Part shown: positions 1-9,000 of the stretch, piece by piece | How positions within the stretch are numbered: the stretch's first letter is position 1 | Layout of the letters: the number at the start of each line of letters is the position of its first letter | DNA from: Xenopus tropicalis | Lineage: Eukaryota > Chordata > Amphibia > Anura > Pipidae | DNA: 64,000 nt | Assembly (NCBI RefSeq): GCF_000004195.4 | Contig: NC_030681.2 | Coordinates: forward strand, 193,003 to 257,002 | Direction: 5' to 3' | Translations under genes and position numbers: made by a program | Notes under the pieces: model-generated | What the model saw: the letters and a program-made list of their open reading frames with translations, nothing else | Told to the model about the DNA's origin: nothing | The model's database searches: none

Positions 1-127
1 CTTTTAGGAAGTGTGCCCAAAATGGTGGGTGTTGCCCTTAACTTTTAGGGATCCACAACCCACCTCCCACCCGGGGGAAAATCCCATCTGGTGAAGGGAA
101 ACCTGGAACCGGCATGGGAATTTTTAA

Positions 128-1258
128 TCAATGCAGATCTCGGTCAAATTTGGCCTTGGTAGCTGTATATGAAATATAATAAGCCGGGTGTGGCTTTTCG
201 ATCTTCCCTCTTCCAGGAAGAACCATAAATACTGAGGAATCCTGGTTCTCAGGGTCCTTGCCACAGAACCTGATACGATGCTTGAGTATGGTTCGGCCAA
301 CCCACCACTCACAGGCGATGTTAGCCAGGTATTCAGCATCCTGGTTCCTCCTAGTGGTGTGTTGGTGTAGGAGGCCTCCTGGAATCAGGCCTTCCCGACG
401 GATCAACTCTCCGTAGAGCCATTCATCTAAATGTCTCTCCACCTCATCATACACCCATTCTGGGGCATAAGGCATGTAGAAGCCCCACAGCTGGTACACT
501 TTTTCATTAATGAGCCGCTGCACCCTAGATACTGTTCTGTGTTTCTCAGGGTCTGCCCTTCCCTGGGCAACCCAGCAGGACGTGTCCTTGCTGACCGCAT
601 GGGGAGGTGGTGGAGTTGTAGGCCAACCTGGGGGATCACTGGATGTTTCCACTTGTGGTCTAGGTGGCTCAAAACATCTGTGCCCCTCTGGAAGGGAGCT
701 TTTGGGGAGTGAGCCAAAGTCCATGGCGGCCCAATTAGGGTTAAACCGCCTTCTTGGTACTTGCGCACTCAAAAATATGCCACTCCCTGTGGATGGCAAG
801 GATGCACACAGATCCAGATCCTCAGAACTGTTGTAAGGAGACAAGAGAAAATTTCCGGAAGACTCCGTAAGCGATGGGGATTCAGACCTAACCGGGTCTG
901 TTCTACCAGGGTGTGGTAGGCTGGCACTTGGTGAGGCGCCCTCCTTGCATGGTGATGGGGACTCTAACCTCACTATGGGCCCACCCCAACAAGTATTGTT
1001 GCAGCCTGGGCATCTGGCTTGCACATCCCCCAAGGCTTGCTCAAATTCTTGATTGCAGCAGCCGCTATAGGGTACCAACCATGTCTCCCCTTCCTCCCCA
1101 CTCTTTTGGCCAAATGTTCCCAGCCACATGTATCGATGCTGGGAGTTTGGGCACTGCACAGAGATCGCACTGTCTGTGGTCTCTAGCTTAACCTGTGGTT
1201 TGTCGGTAGCGCCGGCCATTTTAGAACTAGAAGGGGAAATGTCCATGGAATAAATCAC
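128..1258 (-). CDS. Unrecognised ORF in the gag position of an LTR element
   Basis: An open frame of 376 codons on the minus strand. It is the first long ORF downstream of a primer-binding site and LTR (2083-3109), so by position it is a gag-like or accessory protein of an LTR retroelement. I do not recognise the protein. The N-terminal third has a possible zinc-binding set: C36, H41, C67, C68, and a CPGCNNTCW cluster at about residues 83-91. The middle, about 95-235, is rich in Pro and Ser and looks disordered. The C-terminal 130 residues are ordered-looking and rich in Trp, Tyr and Arg. There is no CCHC knuckle, protease DTG or RT motif. The start could also be Met5 or Met14. The ORF has no internal stops, unlike most elements in this window. 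The element continues past position 1, so a pol region could lie outside. Confidence 0.5.
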   Translation of the reverse strand: MIYSMDISPSSSKMAGATDKPQVKLETTDSAISVQCPNSQHRYMWLGTFGQKSGEEGETWLVPYSGCCNQEFEQALGDVQARCPGCNNTCWGGPIVRLESPSPCKEGASPSASLPHPGRTDPVRSESPSLTESSGNFLLSPYNSSEDLDLCASLPSTGSGIFLSAQVPRRRFNPNWAAMDFGSLPKSSLPEGHRCFEPPRPQVETSSDPPGWPTTPPPPHAVSKDTSCWVAQGRADPEKHRTVSRVQRLINEKVYQLWGFYMPYAPEWVYDEVERHLDEWLYGELIRREGLIPGGLLHQHTTRRNQDAEYLANIACEWWVGRTILKHRIRFCGKDPENQDSSVFMVLPGRGKIEKPHPAYYISYTATKAKFDRDLH

Positions 1259-2082
1259 TCCGCAGCCGCAGCAGTGAATGTTGGACTCCCTTTGTAGCTG
1301 GTCCCAGAACGCTATGGCGGCCTTTAGGCAGCCCTGAGGATCAATTATTAGCTGCCGGGTTTAAATCAGTCTCTGGCAGACTAAAGGTGAGGTTTATCCC
1401 GCAGCCGTGGGGTACTCACAGTTAGGGAAGTGTCCGTGATGCTTATCCAAGGCCCGTCCGGGTCCCTGGCAATATACGGTCTTCCGGTTTAGTGCTGTTC
1501 AATCCCTACTGCAGCCGCAGGTAGGGTAGGCAATGTAGCTGGGGAATCCCCCTTGTGCAGACAACCCAGGCCGCAGCCGCTGGTCCTGGTGCTGCTGAAG
1601 TCCCAGTTCCGCAAGCTCTCTCTGCGTCCGCAGGTAGAGGCAGGACTACTGGGTGAGCAATAGATAGCTTCCTGAGTGCTTTTTAAGTGGTCGCAGCCGC
1701 GTACCGCTTCAACAAGGCAGGAGCTCTAATATGGCGCGTCCGTTAGCTTCACAGGCGAGGCATAAAATGGCCGCCGTGACGCCAGCTCCGGACCCCACCC
1801 CGTGAAATCTCGTAAACAGCTTTGCTTCACGCGGGATTTCAGGTAAAAGAGCGCCAAAGTACAGCAGCATTTGATGGACAGTTCCACCGGCCAATGGGAA
1901 TACTCGGGAAGAATCCTCAAGCCCGAACCCACGGCCAATCAGTACACTGCAATCACGATCAGGCCTGCGGCGCCTTTTTTCTATTGCGTCCGGCAGAGCC
2001 TGTCAGTAAAATTTAAAGTGATACACACAACTACTCAGTCCCCTCAAGGCAATGGCTCCGGATTAAATAAATTGAATATAAA
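1259..2082 (-). other. Untranslated leader of the minus-strand LTR element
   Basis: The stretch between the primer-binding site and the ORF has no convincing coding frame. It contains about six scattered copies of a GCAGCCGC-like motif (near 1263, 1401, 1513, 1572, 1628 and 1693), set in loosely similar 60-130 bp blocks. I infer that it is the 5' leader; any role of the motif in packaging or translation is unknown. Confidence 0.45.
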
Positions 2083-2097
2083 GCACGTTGGGCGCCA
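2083..2097 (-). other. Primer-binding site of the LTR element
   Basis: Read on the minus strand this is TGGCGCCCAACGTGC, two bases inside the end of the LTR. It matches the TGGCGCCCAACG type of site that pairs with a tRNA 3' end in many retroviruses and LTR retrotransposons. It fixes the element's orientation as minus. Confidence 0.7.
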
Positions 2098-2099
2098 AA

Positions 2100-3109
2100 T
2101 GTAACACCTATTTGGCTATAATATGGCCAACCCAGGCTAGTAGCGTGCTGTAGAGCATGTGTTACATGCGACCTTAATGCACAGGAGTGGGCCTCCGCTA
2201 CGTGGGAGGTATATAATGGAGCTGAGGGGTTGTTGAACTACAACTAGCTGAAGTAGTGTGGTGCAATGGTTAGAAATGGACGCCAGAGGATTCTTATGAA
2301 TGAAACTGGGTAATACTTTATTTGTCCAAGACAAAGGTAATCAGGGTTATCAATACTCACTTAATAGATGGTACACAGTATGCAGTTATACAATTGAGGT
2401 AATTCGGATAAATAGCAGAAATATGATGCTCCCCTGTGTATCCCTTCTCATCAAGAGGTTGGGCAGGTAGAACAACAACAGTGTGATAGGTAGGAAAGCT
2501 CACCGGCATAGTCCCTTCTCATCAAGAGGTTGGGCAGGTAGAACACCAACAGTGTGATAGGTAGGAAAGCTCACCGGCATAGTCCCTTCTCATCAAGAGG
2601 TTGGGCAGGTAGAACACCAACAGTGTGATAGGTAGGAAAGCTCACCGGCATAGTCCCATGCTCCTGTGGGGGTTAGGGCAAGGCATATTTGCTAACCTAT
2701 TCCCTAGCACTTCTGTGTCCCTAATCTAAGGCCAGTAATGCCTGTTAGGAAGACTACTCCTTTGCTATTATCCTGGATGGAGCAAATGGCTGCTCTTTCT
2801 GTATAATTCTGTCTGAACTCACCACTTCTAGAGGGTGCTATGAAATATGCTGCTATACTGTCTTTTCCTCATTCACGGGGCCCTGTCCCCGACTTAATTT
2901 GGATGGATAGTGGCTTACTGGGCCGGATCTGTACCCAGGCTCGATGGAGCTCTGCTTCAGGTAGCAGATCAGCAGCCAAAGAGGAAAACGCTTCCTTGTG
3001 CAAGACACTATATAGTCAGCCAAGGGGAGTGGTCAAATGGGCTAAACCTATAAGGGATAGCTTAAGAAACTGTAACCTGAGTATAGGGGGTCTGCCCTAT
3101 AACAGTACA
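2100..3109 (-). mobile_element. Long terminal repeat (5' LTR of the minus-strand element)
   Basis: The inner edge is exact: + strand TGTAACACC directly follows the primer-binding site and its two-base spacer. The outer edge is inferred from a matching ...CAGTACA end at 3109, giving TGT...ACA termini and a length of about 1.0 kb. On the minus strand a TATATAG motif lies near 3010 and an AATAAA near 2314, as expected for promoter and polyadenylation signals inside an LTR. The partner LTR would be left of the window. The outer edge is tentative because no target duplication could be verified. Confidence 0.5.
2441..2653. repeat. Three 71-bp tandem copies inside the LTR
   Basis: Each unit begins TCCCTTCTCATCAAGAGG and ends CACCGGCATAG. 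Starts at 2441, 2512 and 2583 are exactly 71 bp apart and nearly identical. Tandem blocks of this size in LTRs often act as enhancer repeats; that role is inference here. Confidence 0.85.
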
Positions 3110-3159
3110 GATAAGGAAAAGTAGGGAAGTAAAGCCATAGGGAGCTTAACCCTATGGGT

Positions 3160-3365
3160 CCCTACATATGTATGTATAACTTTATTTATAAAGCGCCACA
3201 AGGATACGCAGCGCTGTACAGTCTTACAGAATTACACACAGGGAGGACAAGTGATATAATAAATAAATACAATAAATAAGTATAAATACACAGGGAGTAA
3301 GTGCCATGGGGTGTGAGACACAGTAGGAAGGGGGTCCCTGCCCCATAGAGCTTACACTCTAGACA
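3160..3365 (+). repeat. Dispersed repeat with TTTATTTATAAAGCGCCA head
   Basis: The segment runs from TTTATTTATAAAGCGCCA through CAGCGCTGTACA to GAGCTTACACTCTA. A second copy with the same landmarks lies at about 14766-14926, inside the Penelope-like element. It is a small dispersed repeat; I cannot name its family with certainty. Confidence 0.7.
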
Positions 3366-3639
3366 TATACACCCCGTGTCTCCATAGCGCCTGTGTGTGC
3401 GGCTGTTACTGATCAGTAAATGTGGGAATAAAGAAACAAAACGATAACAAAGTCACTGGTTCCGAGTTTGCACAAAACCATCTCTTTATTTGGTTGGGGA
3501 AAAGGGCCCTGAGTGGGCTGAGTAGGGGGGGGAAGCTTTATTCAGCTCCCTGACACAAGGCGGAACGCTGAGCAGAAAATATTAATGATTTCTAAGGAAA
3601 CCAACAAAAACCGTCATTTTTTTTCCTTTTCTGCTCCCG

Positions 3640-3935
3640 AATCTGCAGCTGCGAGCAGAGCAAACCGCGACTTCCGCCTGTGTACGGCTGAGCTCGTCAC
3701 TTCCGCCAGGCGGGTACGTGTGCGTCACTGCGCTTTACGTCAAGTCGTGACGCTAAGAGATGGGATTTGAAGCTTCCGGGATTCTCTGTGAAACGGGAAG
3801 TGGGAACCCTCAGTCCGCAGCGGGACTTCCGGCAGTATGAGAGCTGTGTAGGGGGAACGGCATGCAGGGATTCTAGCAACCGCCATTGCTCTCTCAGCCT
3901 GCGGCTCACTGACAGCTGGGGGCCCGGTAATCACT
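3640..3935 (+). promoter_or_regulatory. cnpy3: CpG-rich promoter and probable non-coding first exon of cnpy3
   Basis: This block is rich in CpG and has sites typical of vertebrate housekeeping promoters: an ETS-type ACTTCCGG near 3825, a CRE-like TTACGTCA near 3735 and GCGTCAC near 3722. A perfect donor, T|GTAAGT, follows at 3936. The coding exon downstream is preceded by an acceptor at 5982 (ACTGTCATTTCAG). I infer that transcription starts here and that 3936-5982 is a 5'-UTR intron. The alternative is a start near 5000-5900. The 3366-3639 stretch before it shows nothing I can assign. Confidence 0.45.
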
Positions 3936-3944
3936 GTAAGTGCG

Positions 3945-4695
3945 GCCCCCCCTCCTATCCCTGCCCTGGTACCCCCCCCTACTCCTGCCCTGATACCCCC
4001 CCCTACTCCTGCCCTGATACCCCCCTACTCCTGCCCTGATACCCCCCTACTCCTGCCCTGATACCCCCCCTACTCCTGCCCTGATACCCCCCTACTCCTG
4101 CCCTGATACCCCCCTACTCCTGCCCTGGTACCCCCCCCTACTCCTGCCCTGATACCCCCCCTACTCCTGCCCTGGTACCCCCCTACTCCTGCCCTGATAC
4201 CCCCCTACTCCTGCCCTGGTACCCCCCCTACTCCTGCCCTGGTACCCCCCTACTCCTGCCCTGATACCCCCCTACTCCTGCCCTGGTACCCCCCTACTCC
4301 TGCCCTGATAGCGGCCCCGGTACCCCCCTACTCCTGCCCTGATACCCCCCTACTCCTGCCCTGGTACCCCCCTACTCCTGCCCTGATAGCGGCCCCGGTA
4401 CCCCCCTACTCCTGCCCTGGTACCCCTCCTATCCCTGCCCTGGTACCCCCCCTCCTATCCCTGCCCTGGTACCCCCCTACTCCTGCCCTGATAGCGGCCC
4501 GGTACCCCCCCTACTCCTGCCCTGATAGCGGCCCCGGTACCCCCCCTACTCCTGCCCTGATAGCGGCCCCGGTACCCCCCTACTCCTGCCCTGATAGCGG
4601 CCCCGGTACCCCCCCTACTCCTGCCCTGATAGCGGCCCCGGTACCCCCCCCTACTCCTGCCCTGATAGCGGCCCCGGTACCCCCCCTACTCCTGC
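3945..4695. repeat. Minisatellite of about 22 bp, CCCTACTCCTGCCCTG type
   Basis: Roughly 33 copies of a C-rich unit (CCCTACTCCTGCCCTGATA or GGTA plus a C run). Later copies carry an inserted GATAGCGGCCCCGGTA block, so part of the array has a longer higher-order unit. It begins nine bases after the inferred donor at 3936. Confidence 0.9.
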
Positions 4696-4989
4696 CCTTG
4701 TATTGTAACCACCAACCCCTTCCCCAGTAGGAGGGGAGGCTCATCTGTCCCACACGGTTATTGGGCCCATTTATCCCTCCCCACTGCTTAAAGTAGACGT
4801 ATAGGATAAAGGAAACCCCTAACCCTGTATTCATTATATGAATAATACCCGGTGCTGGTTTCCCTTTGGGCTAAACATTAACCCTATCTGTACCAATGGC
4901 CCCTTTATTGGGGCTCCCTATAGATCCTCTCAGGTCCCTGTCTGGGTTTCATATGGGGGGTGGGCGTGTCCTAATGGTCCCTGTAGGAG

Positions 4990-5075
4990 GGGGAGAGCCA
5001 ATCACAGCCCTGCACTCACACAAGCACAGACAGGCTTCAGTTCCCTATCAGGTCAGCCTAGCTGCTGATTGGCTC
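4990..5075 (+). promoter_or_regulatory. cnpy3: Pair of CCAAT boxes upstream of cnpy3
   Basis: GAGCCAATCAC at 4998-5002 and an inverted box, CTGATTGGCT, at 5068-5072, about 70 bp apart, directly before the GC-box array. They suggest a second promoter closer to the coding start. This is motif evidence only. Confidence 0.35.
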
Positions 5076-5110
5076 CTATCCTACAGTGCCGCCGCCCCCC
5101 TGCACAGTCT

Positions 5111-5625
5111 GGGAAAGGAGGCGGCAGGAAGTGGCACAGATGGGCGGGGCTAGTGGGGTTTGGGGGAAAGGAGGCAGCAGGAAGTGGCACAGATGGGCGG
5201 GGCTAGTGGGGTTTGGGGGAAAGGAGGCAGCAGGAAGTGGCACAGATGGGCGGGGCTAGTGGGGTTTGGGGGAAAGGAGGCAGCAGGAAGTGGCACAGAT
5301 GGGCGGGCTAGTGGGGTTTGGGGGAAAGGAGGCAGCAGGAAGTGGCACAGATGGGCAGGGCTAGTGGGGTTTGGGGGAAAGGAGGCAGCAGGAAGTGGCA
5401 CAGATGGGCGGGCTAGTGGGGTTTGGGGGAAAGGAGGCAGCAGGAAGTGGCACAGATGGGTGGGGTTTGGGGGAAAGGAGGCAGCAGGAAGTGGCACAGA
5501 TGGGCGGGCTAGTGGGGTTTGGCGGAAAGGAGGCAGCAGGAAGTGGAACAGATGGGCGGGGCTAGTGGGGTTTGGCGGAAAGGAGACAGCAGGAAGTGGC
5601 ACAGATGGGCGGGGCTAGTGAGGTT
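5111..5625. repeat. 53-bp tandem repeat carrying GC-box and ETS-like motifs
   Basis: About ten copies with a 53-bp period (starts at 5126, 5179 and 5232). Each unit contains AGGAAGTGG, an ETS/PU.1-type core, and most contain GGGCGGGGC, an Sp1-type GC box. A few copies lose a G or a short block. The array lies 370-890 bp upstream of the cnpy3 ATG. The following 5626-5960 is low-complexity C-rich sequence without a gene. Confidence 0.85.
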
Positions 5626-5996
5626 TTGGGGGAAATTTCTCAATAAATCAGTCCAAAACACAACTTTTTAAAGCCCATCCCTTCTGTATATAGAGGAGTC
5701 TTAATTTTTATAGGAAATGTCTCCTGTCCTACCCCCCCCCCACTGGCACTGTCCCCACCATTCCCTACCCCATGTGTATTGTGTCTGCCCCCCCACCTGC
5801 CAGCATTGTATCTACTCCCTCACTGGCACTGTAGCTACCTACCTACCCCCTTAGTAGCACTGCCCCTCCTACCCCTGATTCTGTCTCCCACCGGGGGGGG
5901 GGGGGGGAATAGATTGGGCATTTGGAATGGGCAGATTTAGGACATTTGCCTGCAGGTTTCTGCCAATTAACTGTCATTTCAGTTCCCTCAGACAGA

Positions 5997-6084
5997 ATGT
6001 GGCTCCTCCTCCTGTTGCCCCTTTGGGGCGGATGTGCCGAGCCAGGCGACAGTGAGTGGGTGAATCTGCCCAGCAAGTGTGAAG
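5997..6084 (+). CDS. cnpy3: cnpy3 coding exon 1 (signal peptide to first Cys)
   Basis: Encodes residues 1-29 and ends in phase 1 at GAAG|GTACTG. Met-Trp and a five-Leu run form the signal peptide, and LPSKCE begins the mature domain. The upstream acceptor at 5981-5982 leaves a 14-base 5' UTR in this exon. Confidence 0.93.
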
Positions 6085-9000
6085 GTACTGACTGTTCATT
6101 GGCTCCCAGCTCTGTCTGTACAGTTATATTCATGTGGCCTATGTGTGTGTGTGTGTATATGTATGTGTATATGATAGTGCAGCCTGGCTCTGTGTGTAGC
6201 TTTATAGCCCCCCCCCCCCCCCCCAGTCTGTTCTAGGTTGTAACAAGGCTGGCAGTCTGGGGGGGGGGGCAGGAGTGTGGGGCCCATAACAAGGCTGGCA
6301 GTCTGGGGGGGGCAGGAGTGTGGGGCCCATAACAAGGCTGGCAGTCTGGGGGGGCAGGAGTGTGGGGCCCATAACAAGACTGGCAGTCTGGGGGGGCAGG
6401 AGTGTGGGGCCCATAACAAGGCTGGCAGTCTGGGGGGGCAGGAGTGTGGGGCCCATAACAAGGCTGGCAGTCTGTGGGGGCAGGAGTGTGGGGCCCATAA
6501 CAAGGCTGGCAGTCTGTGGGGGCAGGAGTGTGGGGCCCATAACAAGGCTGGCAGTCTGGGGGGGGGGGGGGGGGCAGGAGTGTGGGGCCCATAACAAGGC
6601 TGGCAGTCTGGGGGGGGGGGGGGGCAGGAGTGTGGGGCCCATAACAAGGCTGGCAGTCTGGGGGGGGGGGGGGGGCAGGAGTGTGGGGCCCATAACAAGG
6701 ATGGCAGTCTGTGGGGGCAGGAGTGTGGGGCCCATAACAAGGCTGGCAGTCTGTGGGGGCAGGAGTATGGGGCCCATAACAAGGCTGGCAGTCTGGGGGG
6801 GGGGGGCAGGAGTGTGGGGCCCATAACAAGGCTGGCAGTCTGGGGGGGGGCAGGAGTATGGGGCCCATAACAAGGCTGGCAGTCTTGGGGGGGGCAGGAG
6901 TGTGGGGCCCATAACAAGGCTGGCGGTCTGAGGGGGGGGGCAGGAGGGGGGGGCCCATAACAAGGCTGGCGGTCTGAGGGGGGGGGCAGGAGGGGGGGCC
7001 CATAACAAGGCTGGCGGTCTGAGGGGGGGGGCAGGGGGGGGCAGGAGGGGGGGGCCCATAACAAGGCTGGCAGTCTGGGGGGGCAGGAGTGTTGGGCCCA
7101 TAACAAGGCTGGCAGTCGGGGGGGGGGGGGGGGGGGCAGGAGTGTGGGGCCCATAACAAGGCTGGCAGTCTGGGGGGGCAGGAGTGTGGCAGTGTGTAAG
7201 TACGTAGGGCAGTGTGTGTAACACTCTCTCTCCCCGGCAGTGTGTAAGTACGTAGGGCAGTGTGTGTAACATGCTCTCTCCCCGGCAGTGTGTAAGTACG
7301 TAGGGCAGTGTGTGTAACACGCTCTCTCCCCGGCAGTGTGTAAGTACGTAGGGCAGTGTGTGTAACACGCTCTCTCCCCGGCAGTGTGTAAGTACGTAGG
7401 GCAGTGTGTGTAACACGCTTTCTCCCCGGCAGTGTGTAAGTACGTAGGGCAGTGTGTGTAACACGCTCTCTCCCCGGCAGTGTGTAAGTACGTAGGGCAG
7501 TGTGTGTAACACGCTCTCTCCCCGGCAGTGTGTAAGTACGTAGGGCAGTGTGTGTGACACGCTCTCTCCCCGGCAGTGTGTAAGTACGTAGGGCAGTGTG
7601 TGTAACACGCTCTCTCCCCGGCAGTGTGTAAGTACGTAGGGCAGTGTGTGTAACGCTCTCTCCCCGGCAGTGTGTAAGTACGTAGGGCAGTGTGTGTAAC
7701 ACGCTCTCTCCCCGGCAGTGTGTAAGTACGTAGGGCAGTGTGTGTGACACGCTCTCTCCCCGGCAGTGTGTAAGTATGTAGGGCAGTGTGTGTGACACGC
7801 TCTCTCCCCAGCAGTGTGTAAGTATGTAGGGCAGTGTGTGTAACGCTCTCTCCCCGGCAGTGTGTAAGTACGTAGGGCAGTGTGTGTGACACGCTCTCTC
7901 CCCGGCAGTGTGTAAGTACGTAGGGCAGTGTGTGTAACACGCTCTCTCCCCGGCAGTGTGTAAGTACGTAGGGCAGTGTGTGTGACACGCTCTCTCCCCG
8001 GCAGTGTGTAAGTACGTAGGGCAGTGTGTGTGACACGCTCTCTCCCCGGCAGTGTGTAAGTATGTAGGGCAGTGTGTGTGACACGCTCTCTCCCCGGCAG
8101 TGTGTAAGTATGTAGGGCAGTGTGTGTAACGCTCTCTCCCCGGCAGTGTGTAAGTATGTAGGGCAGTGTGTGTAACGCTCTCTCCCCGGCAGTGTGTAAG
8201 TACGTAGGGCAGTGTGTGTAACACGCTCTCTCCCCGGCAGTGTGTAAGTACGTAGGGCAGTGTGTGTAACACGCTCTCTCCCCGGCAGTGTGTAAGTACG
8301 TAGGGCAGTGTGTGTAACACGCTCTCTCCCCGGCAGTGTGTAAGTACGTAGGGCAGTGTGTGTAACACGCTCTCTCCCCGGCAGTGTGTAAGTACGTAGG
8401 GCAGTGTGTGTAACACGCTCTCTCCCCGGCAGTGTGTAAGTATGTAGGGCAGTGTGTGTAACACGCTCTCTCCCCGGCAGTGTGTAAGTATGTAGGGCAG
8501 TGTGTGTGACACGCTCTCTCCCCGGCAGTGTGTAAGTATGTAGGGCAGTGTGTGTGACACGCTCTCTCCCCGGCAGTGTGTAAGTACGTAGGGCAGTGTG
8601 TGTAACACGCTCTCTCCCCGGCAGTGTGTAAGTACGTAGGGCAGTGTGTGTAACACGCTCTCTCCCCGGCAGTGTGTAAGTATGTAGGGCAGTGTGTGTG
8701 ACACGCTCTCTCCCCGGCAGTGTGTAAGTATGTAGGGCAGTGTGTGTGACACGCTCTCTCCCCGGCAGTGTGTAAGTATGTAGGGCAGTGTGTGTGACAC
8801 GCTCTCTCCCCGGCAGTGTGTAAGTATGTAGGGCAGTGTGTGTGACACGCTCTCTCCCCGGCAGTGTGTAAGTACGTAGGGCAGTGTGTGTGACACGCTC
8901 TCTCCCCGGCAGTGTGTAAGTATGTAGGGCAGTGTGTGTGTAACACGCTCTCTCCCCGGCAGTGTGTAAGTACGTAGGGCAGTGTGTGTGACACGCTCTC

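Noticed and set aside
2205..2225. TATATAATG on the + strand inside the LTR as a + strand promoter
   Set aside because: The primer-binding site and ORF show that the element runs on the minus strand, so the motif is probably incidental.
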